Shown: positions 36,756-46,771, numbered from the stretch's first letter. The stretch is 64,000 nt of DNA from Mesorhizobium sp. Root554 (GCF_001427025.1 NZ_LMGA01000001.1:3451697-3515696); one strand, 5' to 3'. The notes: generated from the letters alone by a model not told the origin. Numbers and translations are program-made.

Positions 36756-36793
36756 ATCCGGGTAATATTGACAATGGAATAAAATCCGGGTAA
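36756..36793 (+). promoter_or_regulatory. Direct repeat ATCCGGGTAA x2 upstream of the DUF2239 gene
   Basis: Two identical 10-base copies, at 36756-36765 and 36784-36793, start 28 bases apart in an otherwise AT-rich 94-base gap. A TTGACA lies between them at 36768-36773. The second copy would cover the expected -10 region, so repressor binding is plausible. Confidence 0.55.
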
Positions 36794-36817
36794 AAACCTC
36801 CGAAAGGAGTCCAGAAT

Positions 36818-37447
36818 ATGGAAAACACCATCACCGCCTTTTCGGGCGAGCACATGTTCGCGTCCGGCCCCGCCGGCGAAGTGGCGCTGGCGGTCAAGGC
36901 GACGCAGGATCTCGACAACGCGACCACGGTTCTGATTTTTGATGACCTCACTGGCCGGCAGGTCGATTTCGATCTGCGTGGCAGCAACGAGGAAATTCTC
37001 GGTCGGCTGAAGGCCAAGACACGACAACCCGAGGAAAAATCAGCCGAGGAACAGCCGACCGAAGGGCCGGTCGCAGGTGAATCCCGCCGCTCTTCGGGAC
37101 GCCCGAAGCTCGGCGTCGTCGCCCGCGAGATCACGCTTCTGCCACGGCATTGGGAATGGCTCGGCGAGCAGCCGGGCGGCGCGTCGGTTACGCTTCGCAA
37201 GCTGGTCGACGCGGCGCGCAAGGCAGCCGGCGGGCAAGTCTCGTCCAAGCAGGCGCAGCAGGCCGCCGACCGCTTCATGGGCGCGATGCTGGGCAACCAG
37301 CCAGGCTATGAGGAAGCGACGCGCGCGCTTTATGCCGGTAACCGCGACAGGTTCCTGGCGTTGAGCAAAGACTGGCCTGCGGATTTGCGCGACCATGCCC
37401 GCAAGCTGGCCAAGCCTGCCTTCGTGGAAGACGGCAGCGCGACCTGA
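36818..37447 (+). CDS. DUF2239-family protein
   Basis: 209 residues from ATG 36818, with GAAAGGAG upstream. DUF2239 proteins have no known activity. Residues 1-65 look like a small beta domain (FSGEHMFASGPAGEVALAV, then TVLIFDDLTGRQVDFDLRG). A charged Pro/Glu linker follows, and the C-terminal half is helical with the conserved LGVVAREITLLPRHWEWL. The protein is probably cytoplasmic. Two ATCCGGGTAA repeats in its promoter suggest specific regulation. Confidence 0.85.
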   Translation: MENTITAFSGEHMFASGPAGEVALAVKATQDLDNATTVLIFDDLTGRQVDFDLRGSNEEILGRLKAKTRQPEEKSAEEQPTEGPVAGESRRSSGRPKLGVVAREITLLPRHWEWLGEQPGGASVTLRKLVDAARKAAGGQVSSKQAQQAADRFMGAMLGNQPGYEEATRALYAGNRDRFLALSKDWPADLRDHARKLAKPAFVEDGSAT

Positions 37448-37528
37448 TTGGTTCCTCTGACGGACCATTGACCAATGCGAATGCGGCGGCGTTCTTGATC
37501 AACCCCTGCCGTCATGACGGGGGCATGA

Positions 37529-39838
37529 CTATCCCCTGAGCTCTCGCCGCAGGATCTTGCCGACCGGCGTCTTCGGAAGTTCGGTACGGAATTCGATGTA
37601 TCGCGGGCGCTTGTAGCCGGTGAGATTGTCCCGGCAGTAGGCGGTTATCGCTTCCGCCGTCAGCGCCGGATCCTTCTTGACGATGAAAAGCTTCGGCACC
37701 TCGCCCGACTTTTCGTCCGGCACGCCGATGGCGGCCACTTCGAGCACGCCCGGATGCTGGGCCACCACGTCCTCCAACTCGTTCGGATAGACGTTGAAGC
37801 CGGAGACAAGGATCATGTCCTTCTTGCGGTCGACGATCCTGGTGTAGCCGCGTTCGTCCATGAAGCCCATGTCGCCGGATTTGAAGAACCCGTCCGCAGT
37901 CATCACCTTGGCGGTCTCGTCGTCGCGGTTCCAGTAGCCGGCCATCACCTGCGGTCCGCGAATGCAGATCTCGCCGACCTCGCCAAATGGCAGGTCGTTG
38001 CCGTCGTCGTCGCGGATGGCGATTTCGGTCGATGGCAATGGCAGACCGATCGTGCCGGTGTAGTCGCCGACGCTGAATTTGTTGGCCGTCGCTACCGGCG
38101 ACGTTTCCGACAGGCCATAACCTTCCGAGATCGGGCACCCTGTCAGCGCCTTCCAGCGTTCGGCCACCGCCTTTTGCACCGCCATGCCGCCGCCCAACGT
38201 CAGGATCAGCGGCTTGAAGTCGAGCTTGCGGAACTCCTCATTGTTCAGCAGCGCGTTGAACAGCGTGTTGAGGCCGGGGAAGATGTTGATCGGATATTTC
38301 TTCAGTTCCTTGACGAAGGCGGGAATGTCGCGCGGATTGGGGATCAGGATGTTGTGCGCGCCCTGCTGCATGCCCATCAGCGCGTTCACCGTCAGCGCGA
38401 AGATGTGATAGAGCGGCAGCGCGCAGACGAAGGTCAGGTTCGCCGGCTTCGGCTTCACCGTATAGGCGTCCTCCACCCACAGCGCGTTCTGCGCGACATT
38501 GGCGACGACATTGCTGTGCAGCAGCATAGCGCCCTTCGACACGCCCGTAGTCCCGCCAGTATATTGCAGGAAGGCGACTTCCTCGGCTCTCGTCTCCACC
38601 GCCTTCGGCGTCTGGCCCGCGCCCGCCTTCAGCGCCGCGGCGAATTTCGTATGGCCGGGCAGCGACCATGCCGGCACCATCTTCTTGACCCGCCGCACGA
38701 CGAGATTGACGATCGCGCCCTTCAGCCCGCCGAGCATCTCGCCCATCGAGGCGACCACCACATGCTTGACCGGCGTCTTGGCGACAATCGCCTCCAGCGT
38801 CGCGGCGAAGTTCTCGAGGATGACGATCGCCTGCGCGCCGGAATCCTTGAGCTGGTGCTCGAGTTCGCGCGGCGTGTAGAGCGGATTGACGTTGACCACG
38901 ATATAGCCGGCGCGCAGCACGGCCATCATGGCCACCGGATACTGCAGCACATTGGGCATCATCAGCGCCACCCGCGCGCCCTTCTGCAACCCCTTGGATT
39001 GCAGGAACACGGCGAAGGCCGCTGAGAGCCGGTCGAGTTCGCCGTAGCTCATCGTCTTGCCCATGCAGGTGAAAGCCGGGCGTGTGGAAAACGCCTTGCA
39101 GGCATCCCCCAGCAGGTCCCCGATTGAATCGGCCGGCAGCTTTCCAATCTCGGCGGGAACGCCCTTGGGGTAATTGTCCAGCCAGGGCTTTTTCTTCTGG
39201 CCAGCGGCGAGCGCGGCAAGGGCCTTGGGCAGTTTCACGGCGACCTTGGCGCTATTTCCGCTCTTTGACGGCACTGGGGACCTTGACGCCGCAGCTTTCT
39301 TCGGCGCTTTGACAGTGGCTGTAACCGCCGTTTTCGGTGTTGCCGGCTTTGTCGATGGTTTGGCGGCCGCCGTTTTTACCGGAGCTGCTTTCGCTGGCGC
39401 TTTGGCCACCGATGCCTTCACCGCTGGCGCCTTGGATGCTGCGGTGCTTGCTTTTGGCATCAATTGCTTTGCAGCAGGAGGTTTGGCTTTGGCGGCGCTG
39501 GTCCTGGTGGGTCCGCCGGTTTTGGCGGAAACCTTTGCAGCAGCGGGTTTGGCGGTCTTCGCCGCCGACGCTTTGGCGGCAGTAGTCGGCTTGGCTGATT
39601 TTGTGGCGCTTGTCTTCGGTTCCGCCGCGGGTTTCAGGGCGGACTTTGCGGCGACCGCCACGGGCTTCGCGCTCTTGGCAGGACTTGCCTTGACGGGCCT
39701 GGCCGCGATCTTCGCACCTGCTCCAGCCGTTGTCGCGCCTGTCTTCGCCGTGCTGGCCTTGGCCCCGGAGCTTTTCGCCGCATTGCTCTTGGGTGTGTTG
39801 CTGGCCGAAGCCGCCGCCGTCTTGCCTGACTTTGCCAC
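37529..39838 (-). CDS. fadD: Long-chain acyl-CoA synthetase with a histone-H1-like N-terminal tail
   Basis: 769 residues from GTG 39838, chosen because GAGGGAGGG ends about six bases upstream. Residues 1 to about 215 are almost only Ala, Lys, Pro, Ser and Thr (for example AKAPAKAAPVKTAAAKPSTK), like histone H1 or AlgP tails. The enzyme proper begins at KKPWLDNYPKGVPAEIG, the usual first residues of rhizobial FadD. AMP-binding motifs are YTGGTTGVSKGAML (426-439), GYGLSETSP and IVDRKKDMILVSGFNVYP, with the catalytic lysine in GKILRRELR. It activates fatty acids to acyl-CoA. The tail's role is unknown; DNA, membrane or polyphosphate binding is possible. Confidence 0.9.
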   Translation of the reverse strand: MAKSGKTAAASASNTPKSNAAKSSGAKASTAKTGATTAGAGAKIAARPVKASPAKSAKPVAVAAKSALKPAAEPKTSATKSAKPTTAAKASAAKTAKPAAAKVSAKTGGPTRTSAAKAKPPAAKQLMPKASTAASKAPAVKASVAKAPAKAAPVKTAAAKPSTKPATPKTAVTATVKAPKKAAASRSPVPSKSGNSAKVAVKLPKALAALAAGQKKKPWLDNYPKGVPAEIGKLPADSIGDLLGDACKAFSTRPAFTCMGKTMSYGELDRLSAAFAVFLQSKGLQKGARVALMMPNVLQYPVAMMAVLRAGYIVVNVNPLYTPRELEHQLKDSGAQAIVILENFAATLEAIVAKTPVKHVVVASMGEMLGGLKGAIVNLVVRRVKKMVPAWSLPGHTKFAAALKAGAGQTPKAVETRAEEVAFLQYTGGTTGVSKGAMLLHSNVVANVAQNALWVEDAYTVKPKPANLTFVCALPLYHIFALTVNALMGMQQGAHNILIPNPRDIPAFVKELKKYPINIFPGLNTLFNALLNNEEFRKLDFKPLILTLGGGMAVQKAVAERWKALTGCPISEGYGLSETSPVATANKFSVGDYTGTIGLPLPSTEIAIRDDDGNDLPFGEVGEICIRGPQVMAGYWNRDDETAKVMTADGFFKSGDMGFMDERGYTRIVDRKKDMILVSGFNVYPNELEDVVAQHPGVLEVAAIGVPDEKSGEVPKLFIVKKDPALTAEAITAYCRDNLTGYKRPRYIEFRTELPKTPVGKILRRELRG

Positions 39839-40210
39839 CTGATTCCCTCCCTCGATGCCGACCTTGGTCGGTCGGCTCTTTTTGCCGGCGCTTGCCGGAC
39901 TTTGCGGGGCAAGGCCGAATTCTTGGCCTGGTTCCTCCACTCTATCTATGGCGACAATCCGGGGACAAGCAAGTGGTGCCGCAGGGGTAGCTTGGCAGAG
40001 ATCCTTGCCGGGGCACATTGTCGGGCATCGATAGCGCTGCCTCGCAGACTCGGGCTTTGCCGGTGGAATGCAATACCCGGTTAAAGGCGGATCGTCGCCG
40101 CTGCTTCCGTTAGGGTAAACCGCAGGGTGTTCCAAAGCCAAATGAACGGTGCTTATATGCTGCCTTCACGAGCCTGAAGAGGGGCTTGTAAGAAAATCAG
40201 GGAGTGCTCA
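39839..40210. other. Divergent intergenic region between fadD and the peptide importer
   Basis: 372 bases without a supportable gene. They must hold the promoters of both neighbours. The right end has a clear ribosome site (CAGGGAGTGCTCA) for the substrate-binding-protein ATG at 40211. I see no strong palindrome or hairpin. Confidence 0.6.
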
Positions 40211-41803
40211 ATGAAAACGAAACTGGCTTTTGCGGCTGCCTTGCTGGCCGCAACCATGCTGGGCGGCGTGGCCAACGCCAAAACGCTCGTCTATTGTTCG
40301 GAAGCTTCGCCGGCAGGCTTTGATCCCTCGCCGTGGAGTGGCGGCAACGACTTCGACGCTTCGTCGCGCACCATCTATTCGCGGCTGGTCGAGTTCGACA
40401 AGGGCAAGACGACCATCTCGCCGGGCCTTGCCGAAAGCTGGACGGTTTCCGACGACGGGCTGGAATACACGTTCAAGCTGCGTCCGGGTGTCAAGTTCCA
40501 GACCACCGACTATTTCACTCCGACCCGCGACCTCAACGCCGACGATGTGAAATTCTCCTTCGAGCGTCAGTGGAAGAAGGACAGCCCCTGGTACGAATAT
40601 CTCCCCGGCACCGGCTGGGAATACTTCACTGGCATGGGCTTCCCCGACCTGCTGAAGGAAATCGTCAAGGTCGATGATCTGACGGTCAAGTTCGTGCTGA
40701 CCAAGCCGGAAGTGGCTTTCCTTCCCGACCTTGGCATGGATTTCTCGTCGATCGTTTCGAAGGAGTATGCCGACCAGCTCGAAAAGGCCGACACCAAGCA
40801 GCAGTTTACCCAGAAGCCAGTCGGCACCGGCCCTTACCAGTTCGTCGACTATCAGGTCGACGCGGTCATCCGCTACGCTGCATGGGACGGCTATTTCGGC
40901 GGCCGCCAGAAGATCGACGACCTGATCTTCGCCATCACGCCCGATCCGGCGGTGCGCGCGCAGAAGCTCAAGGCCGGCGAATGCGATATCATGTCGTACC
41001 CGGCGCCCGCCGACATTGAGGGCCTCAAGGCTGACACCAACCTCAATGTCGAGGAGCAGGAAGGGTTGAACATCGGCTACATGGCCTACAACACCACGCT
41101 GCCGCCGTTTGACAAGGTCGAGGTCCGCAAGGCCCTCAACATGGCGGTCAACAAGCAGGCCATCATCGACGCGGTCTATCAGGGCGCCGGCCAGGTGGCC
41201 AAGAACCCGATCCCGCCGACCATGTGGTCCTACAACGACGCCATCAAGGACGACGAGTACAATCCTGACGAAGCCAAGAAGATGCTCGAGGCCGCCGGCG
41301 TGAAGGATCTTTCCATGAAGATCTGGGCCATGCCGGTCAGCCGTCCGTACAACCCGAACGCCCAGCGCGTCGCGGAACTGATCCAGGCCGACTACGCCAA
41401 GGTTGGCGTCAAGGCGGAGATCATCAGCTACGAATGGACGGAGTATCGCGAGCGCGGCAAGGCCAAGGACCGCGACGGCGCCTTCCAGCTCGGCTGGACC
41501 GGCGACAATGGCGATCCGGACAACTTCCTGTTCCTGCTGGGCTGCTCGGCCATTGGCCAGTCCAACTACGCGATCTGGTGCAACAAGGAGTTCGAGGACC
41601 TGCTGCAGAAGGGCAAGGCCACCACGGACCAGGCCGAACGCACCAAGATCTATGAAGAGGCGCAGGTCGTGTTCAAGCGTGAGGCTCCGTGGCTGACCAT
41701 CGCCCACTCCAAGGTGTTCATGCCGATGAACAAGAAGGTCTCGGGCTTCGTCATGGATCCGCTCGGCATTCACCGGTTCGACGGCGTCGACGTCACCGAG
41801 TGA
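40211..41803 (+). CDS. dppA: Peptide ABC importer substrate-binding protein (DppA-like, SBP family 5)
   Basis: 530 residues. A signal peptide (MKTKLAFAAALLAATMLGG, cleavage after ANA) precedes KTLVYCSEASPAGFDPSPW, the usual start of mature DppA. The length and the ending GIHRFDGVDV also fit. Cysteines paired as in DppA are present (GECDIMSY, LLGCSAIGQSNYAIWCNKE). It binds dipeptides in the periplasm and delivers them to DppBC. Haem or 5-aminolevulinate as extra ligands are known for DppA in other bacteria. It is first in a five-gene operon and separated from dppB by a hairpin. Confidence 0.93.
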   Translation: MKTKLAFAAALLAATMLGGVANAKTLVYCSEASPAGFDPSPWSGGNDFDASSRTIYSRLVEFDKGKTTISPGLAESWTVSDDGLEYTFKLRPGVKFQTTDYFTPTRDLNADDVKFSFERQWKKDSPWYEYLPGTGWEYFTGMGFPDLLKEIVKVDDLTVKFVLTKPEVAFLPDLGMDFSSIVSKEYADQLEKADTKQQFTQKPVGTGPYQFVDYQVDAVIRYAAWDGYFGGRQKIDDLIFAITPDPAVRAQKLKAGECDIMSYPAPADIEGLKADTNLNVEEQEGLNIGYMAYNTTLPPFDKVEVRKALNMAVNKQAIIDAVYQGAGQVAKNPIPPTMWSYNDAIKDDEYNPDEAKKMLEAAGVKDLSMKIWAMPVSRPYNPNAQRVAELIQADYAKVGVKAEIISYEWTEYRERGKAKDRDGAFQLGWTGDNGDPDNFLFLLGCSAIGQSNYAIWCNKEFEDLLQKGKATTDQAERTKIYEEAQVVFKREAPWLTIAHSKVFMPMNKKVSGFVMDPLGIHRFDGVDVTE

Positions 41804-41825
41804 CCTTCGGCAATCGAGCGATCGC

Positions 41826-41849
41826 GGCGCTGGACTCGCGTCCAGCGCC
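41826..41849 (+). terminator. Partial terminator between dppA and dppB
   Basis: GGCGCTGGAC, loop TCGC, GTCCAGCGCC is a perfect 10-base stem, followed by GTTGTCTTAT. It lies 23 bases after the dppA stop. Such hairpins give more mRNA for the binding protein than for the membrane genes. Confidence 0.75.
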
Positions 41850-41913
41850 GTTGTCTTATCCGATAAGCGTATCGGTAACGTTCTAGGATTGGTCCTAGCC
41901 GGGTTGACTGAAC

Positions 41914-42921
41914 ATGTTCCGCTACCTGCTCCATAAGCTGGCGCTGATCGTGCCGACTGTCATCGGCATTTCGCTGGCGGCGTTCGCCTTCGTCAGGCTG
42001 CTGCCGGGCGATCCTATCCTGGCGCTCGCCGGCGAACGCGGCGTCAGTCCGGAGCGCTACGCCGAACTGATCGAGCGCTTCGGTTACAACCGGCCCTATA
42101 TCGTCCAGTACCTCGACTATATCGGCAATGTGCTGACCGGCGACTTCGGTATCTCCATTGCCACAAAGCGGCCCGTGTGGGGCGAGTTCATGGCGCTGTT
42201 TCCGGCAACGCTGGAGCTGGCAGTGGTGGCGCTCATCATCGCTGTCGCCATCGGCATCCCGGCCGGCATCTTCGCCGCCGTAAAACGCGGTTCCTGGTTC
42301 GACCAGGCCACCATGGGCGTGGCGCTGACCGGCTATTCCATGCCGATCTTCTGGTGGGGGCTGTTGCTGATCATCTTCTTCTCCGGCTATCTCGGCTGGA
42401 CGCCGGTCTCGGGCCGCATCGGCCTGCAATATTTTTTCCGCCCCGTCACCGGCTTCATGCTGATCGACAGCCTGATCGCCGGCCGGCCCGGCGCGTTCTC
42501 GTCCGCCGTCAGCCATTTGATTTTGCCATCCATCGTGCTGGCGACCATCCCGCTCGCCGTCATCGCGCGCCAGACGCGTTCGGCCATGCTGGAGGTACTG
42601 GGCGAGGATTATGTCCGTACGGCCCGCGCAAAGGGTTTGGCTCCGCGCCGCGTCGTCGGCCTGCATGCCTTCCGCAATGCGCTGATCCCGGTGGTCACAA
42701 CCATCGGCCTGCAGGTCGGCACGCTGATGGCCGGCGCCATCCTGACCGAGACGATCTTCTCCTGGCCCGGCATTGGCAAATGGATGATCGATGCCATCGG
42801 CAAACGCGACTACGTAGTTGTCCAGAGCGGGCTGCTTATCATCGCGCTGATCGTCATGGCGGTGAACCTGCTCGTCGACATGCTCTATGCCGTCATCAAT
42901 CCGCGCATCAGGGTGCAGTAG
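41914..42921 (+). CDS. dppB: Peptide ABC importer permease (DppB-like)
   Basis: 335 residues. It begins MFRYLLHKLALIVPTVIGIS, standard for DppB, and has six membrane helices. The EAA loop is YVRTARAKGLAPRRVVGLHA, followed by FRNALIPVVT. With DppC it forms the channel for dipeptides. The dppC gene begins 3 bases after its stop. Confidence 0.95.
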   Translation: MFRYLLHKLALIVPTVIGISLAAFAFVRLLPGDPILALAGERGVSPERYAELIERFGYNRPYIVQYLDYIGNVLTGDFGISIATKRPVWGEFMALFPATLELAVVALIIAVAIGIPAGIFAAVKRGSWFDQATMGVALTGYSMPIFWWGLLLIIFFSGYLGWTPVSGRIGLQYFFRPVTGFMLIDSLIAGRPGAFSSAVSHLILPSIVLATIPLAVIARQTRSAMLEVLGEDYVRTARAKGLAPRRVVGLHAFRNALIPVVTTIGLQVGTLMAGAILTETIFSWPGIGKWMIDAIGKRDYVVVQSGLLIIALIVMAVNLLVDMLYAVINPRIRVQ

Positions 42922-42924
42922 CCA

Positions 42925-43842
42925 ATGACCGATCAGTCCGCAGGCGAAGGCACCGCCGCCACGCTTCCGCCGGAACCGCGCAACCGCGGCCTGGTCGAGT
43001 TCTGGCACTATTTCTCGATGAACACTGGCGCGGTGATCGGGCTGGTCGTGTTCACGCTGCTGGTGCTGATGGCGATCTTCGCGCCGCTGGTCGCGCCGCA
43101 TCTTCCCGACGAGCAGTTCCGCGATTCGTTGCTGACGCCGCCTGCCTGGCAGGAGGGCGGCAAGTCGATGTTCCTGCTCGGCACTGATGCTGTTGGGCGC
43201 GACATGCTTTCGCGGCTGATCCACGGCGCGCGCTATTCGCTGTTCATCGGCCTGGTGGTCGTCGTCTTCGCCCTCGTCAGCGGCATCATTCTCGGCGTCC
43301 TGGCGGGATATTTCCGTGGCTGGGTCGATGCGCTGATCATGCGGGTGATGGATATCATCCTGGCCTTCCCGTCGCTGCTTCTGGCGCTGGTGCTGGTGGC
43401 GATCCTCGGTCCCGGCCTGTTCAACGCCATGCTTGCCATCGCGCTGGTGCTGCAGCCGCACTTCGCCCGATTGACCCGCGCCGCCGTCATGGCCGAGAAG
43501 AACCGCGAATATGTCGTCTCGGCCAAGGTCGCAGGCGCCAGTCATCTCAGGTTGATGCTGGTCACCATCCTGCCGAATTGCGTGGCGCCGCTGATCGTGC
43601 AGGCGACGCTGTCCTTCTCCAACGCAATTCTGGAGGCCGCCGCGCTCGGCTTCCTCGGCATGGGCGCACAACCGCCAACGCCGGAATGGGGCACGATGCT
43701 CGCCTCGGCGCGCGAGTTCATCCTGCGCGCGCCCTGGGTGGTGACGTTCCCCGGCCTTGCCATCCTCATCACCGTGCTCGCTATCAATCTGATCGGCGAC
43801 GGTTTGCGCGATGCGCTCGATCCCAAGCTGAAGAGGTCGTGA
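42925..43842 (+). CDS. dppC: Peptide ABC importer permease (DppC-like)
   Basis: 305 residues. The N-terminal OppC-type segment (GLVEFWHYFSMNTGAVIGLV) precedes a first helix and a periplasmic loop with LLGTDAVGRDMLSRLIHGAR, a DppC hallmark. The EAA loop is YVVSAKVAGASHLRLMLV. It pairs with DppB. The stop is 3 bases before dppD. Confidence 0.95.
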   Translation: MTDQSAGEGTAATLPPEPRNRGLVEFWHYFSMNTGAVIGLVVFTLLVLMAIFAPLVAPHLPDEQFRDSLLTPPAWQEGGKSMFLLGTDAVGRDMLSRLIHGARYSLFIGLVVVVFALVSGIILGVLAGYFRGWVDALIMRVMDIILAFPSLLLALVLVAILGPGLFNAMLAIALVLQPHFARLTRAAVMAEKNREYVVSAKVAGASHLRLMLVTILPNCVAPLIVQATLSFSNAILEAAALGFLGMGAQPPTPEWGTMLASAREFILRAPWVVTFPGLAILITVLAINLIGDGLRDALDPKLKRS

Positions 43843-43845
43843 GCG

Positions 43846-44687
43846 ATGCCGCTTCTCGATATCAAGAACCTAACCGTTTCCTTCGACACCTCGACCGGAC
43901 CGTTCATGGCGGTGCGGGGCATCGACCTGTCGGTCGAGCCACGCGAGGTGCTGGCGATCGTCGGCGAATCCGGCTCTGGCAAGTCGGTGTCGATGCTGGC
44001 GGTCATGGGGCTGCTGCCGCCGAGCGCCATCGTGAAGGCGGATCGCATGGCCTTCGACGGCATCGACCTGCTTGGTCTCAGCCCTGCCGCGCGCCGCAAG
44101 ATTGTCGGCAAGGACATCTCGATGATCTTCCAGGAGCCGATCGCCAGCCTCAATCCCTGCTTCACTGTCGGTTTCCAGATCGAGGAAGTGCTGCGCTTCC
44201 ACATGGGCATGGACCGGGCCGAGCGCCGCGCCCGCGCCATCGAGCTGATGACGCTGGTCGGCATTGCCGAACCGGAGGAACGCCTGAATTCCTTCCCGCA
44301 CCAGATGTCGGGCGGCCAGTGCCAGCGCGTCATGATCGCCATCGCCATTGCCTGCAATCCCAAGCTGTTGATCGCCGACGAGCCGACGACGGCGCTCGAT
44401 GTGACGATCCAGAAGCAGATTCTCGACCTGCTGGTTGGCCTGCAGGAAAAATACGGCATGGGCCTCATCATGATCACCCACAATATGGGCGTCGTCGCCG
44501 AGACGGCGGATCGGGTCATCGTCCAGTACAAGGGCCGCAAGATGGAGGAGGCGGACGTGCTGTCGCTGTTCGAGAATCCGAAGAGCAATTACACGCGCGC
44601 GTTACTTTCGGCGCTGCCGGAGAACGCTGTCGGCGACCGGCTACCGACTGTTTCGGATATGATGTTCGAACCGGCGCCGGGAGCGGC

Positions 44688-44691
<4 letters not shown>
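43846..44691 (+). CDS. dppD: Peptide ABC importer ATPase (DppD-like)
   Basis: 281 residues. Walker A is GESGSGKSVS, the signature is MSGGQCQRVMIAIAIA, Walker B is LLIADEPTTALD and the switch histidine is in MITHNMGVV. DppD normally ends in a cysteine-rich Fe-S loop; this copy is shorter than most (about 325 residues) and stops after MMFEPAPGAA, so that C-terminal part is missing. The stop overlaps dppF by 4 bases. Confidence 0.93.
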
Positions 44692-45521
<830 letters not shown>

Positions 45522-45539
45522 CCCACAGGGGCGGGGTCG

Positions 45540-46220
45540 TCAGACCGTCGTCACCGTGTAGCCGGCCGATCCCGTCCAGGACAATTTCCACCGGGCAGCG
45601 GGGCGCACATTCTGCACGACATGCGGCTCGAAGGCGACGAGGCAGGTGCCGCCGCGCCGGCGTACCGATGGATAGACGAGGCCGCGCGACCCTTCGTGCC
45701 TCAACTCCCGGGCCAGTTGCTGACCGGCGGGATAGGCCGAGGCCGGGTCAGGACCGAGACAATCCGGCCTTGGCTTCATTTTTCGCAGATCATGAAAATC
45801 GCCGATGAACCCGGCGAGCAGCGCCTGGTAGATCGCCTCGTCCTCGAAGCGGCCGATATTGGCGAGTTCGCGGGTGCGGTGAAAGCCCACCTCGGCAATG
45901 GCTGTACCCTCATCGAAGGCGGAATACCACGCGCCCCGGTCGCCGCTGTTGAAGCGGTTGCCCTCGGCGCGCGTATAAGTGAAGGCGGCGTTGATATAGG
46001 TGCGGCCCCAGGCCTGGAAGATCAGTTCGCGCGGATGCAGCGAGGCGAGACCGGACCGTTCCGCCCGCAGCCGCCGGTTGGTCAAGCCTTCGAGGTCCTC
46101 GAGGATTTGCAACTCTTCATCCGTATCGACCAGCACCTTCAGCACCGGAGGCTTGAAGTAGGCGGTCGATATCAGGCGGACGGTGGCCGGCTGGGCGACG
46201 GCCGTCAGCGGCGGGATCAC
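45540..46220 (-). CDS. RES-domain toxin of a type II toxin-antitoxin system
   Basis: 226 residues from a GTG at 46220 that overlaps the antitoxin stop by 4 bases. The RES domain is named after conserved Arg, Glu and Ser. Candidates are visible in NRFNSGDRGAWYSAFDEGTA, in AIAEVGFHRTREL and in LVYPSVRRRGGTCLVAFEP. Known RES toxins (MbcT and relatives) destroy or modify NAD+, and so stop growth or kill. The protein is cytoplasmic. The order antitoxin-toxin with coupled translation is standard for RES/Xre loci. Confidence 0.88.
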   Translation of the reverse strand: MIPPLTAVAQPATVRLISTAYFKPPVLKVLVDTDEELQILEDLEGLTNRRLRAERSGLASLHPRELIFQAWGRTYINAAFTYTRAEGNRFNSGDRGAWYSAFDEGTAIAEVGFHRTRELANIGRFEDEAIYQALLAGFIGDFHDLRKMKPRPDCLGPDPASAYPAGQQLARELRHEGSRGLVYPSVRRRGGTCLVAFEPHVVQNVRPAARWKLSWTGSAGYTVTTV

Positions 46221-46666
46221 ACGCCGCCCCGCAGCGCATCGACATAATCGCGCGTTTGCAGGATGGCCGGCAAGCCCGATCCAATCATCACGTCCTTCGG
46301 TGTCTGGCCGCCGAAGCTCTGCCCGGCATTGGCCAGCCCAACCCACTCGTCGGCCAGCGGATCACTGAAATAGAGATGCAGTGCCTTGTAGAGCCCGGTG
46401 ACGCCGCTGATGCGCAAAAGCTGGTCTTTCGACAGGCGTCCCGACCAGTTGCCTGCCTTCATGCGCGCCCAGGTGCGTGGTGAAACGTCGATCAGGCCCG
46501 CCGCCTCCTCATTGCGCAAGCGCCATGCGGCGGCAATCCGTGCATAGGCCTTGGCGGCCGTGCCGGCCACCTCCTCTTCGCTCCAGGTAAGGCCCGAGGC
46601 AGGACCGTCGAAAGGTTCGCTCCGGGCGGCTCTCGTTGCAGCCAATCGTAACACATTTCTTGCCAT
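46217..46666 (-). CDS. Xre/MbcA/ParS-type antitoxin
   Basis: 149 residues from ATG 46666 (MARNVLRLAATRAARSEPF); a GTG five codons in is a possible alternative. An N-terminal helix-turn-helix region (AARIAAAWRLRNEEAAGLID-like) is followed by the C-terminal MbcA/ParS segment (SGVTGLYKALHLYFSDPLAD, then WVGLANAGQSFGGQTPKDVM). It should neutralise the RES toxin and repress the promoter. The promoter is placed so that transcription would begin at the ATG, predicting a leaderless mRNA. Confidence 0.88.
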   Translation of the reverse strand: MARNVLRLAATRAARSEPFDGPASGLTWSEEEVAGTAAKAYARIAAAWRLRNEEAAGLIDVSPRTWARMKAGNWSGRLSKDQLLRISGVTGLYKALHLYFSDPLADEWVGLANAGQSFGGQTPKDVMIGSGLPAILQTRDYVDALRGGV

Positions 46667-46702
46667 GTGGCACAAGATAGCACGCCATATGGCATACTTC
46701 AA
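46661..46702 (-). promoter_or_regulatory. RES/Xre promoter with paired operator-like palindromes
   Basis: On the minus strand -35 TTGAAG (46702-46697), a 17-base spacer and -10 TATCTT (46679-46674) form a good sigma-70 promoter. Two related palindromic 12-mers, CGCCATATGGCA (46683-46694, inside the spacer) and TGCCATGTGGCA (46661-46672, over the start codon), have centres 22 bases apart, two helical turns. This is the expected operator pattern for autorepression. Confidence 0.65.
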
Positions 46703-46771
46703 GCAAAGGCATTCAATCCGGATTTCGCGCCTTCGTCCTCGGGAAATCAAATCCCATGACGGAGGCCGCAA

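Noticed and set aside
39174-39842. A 222-codon plus-strand frame rich in Ala, Leu, Val and Phe opposite the fadD tail
   Set aside because: It looks like a membrane protein only because the Lys/Ala codons of the tail read as Phe/Leu/Ala on the other strand; it has no ribosome site or family.
41770-43671. A 633-codon minus-strand open frame across dppA-dppC
   Set aside because: It is antisense to well-conserved permease genes, highly polar and without motifs.
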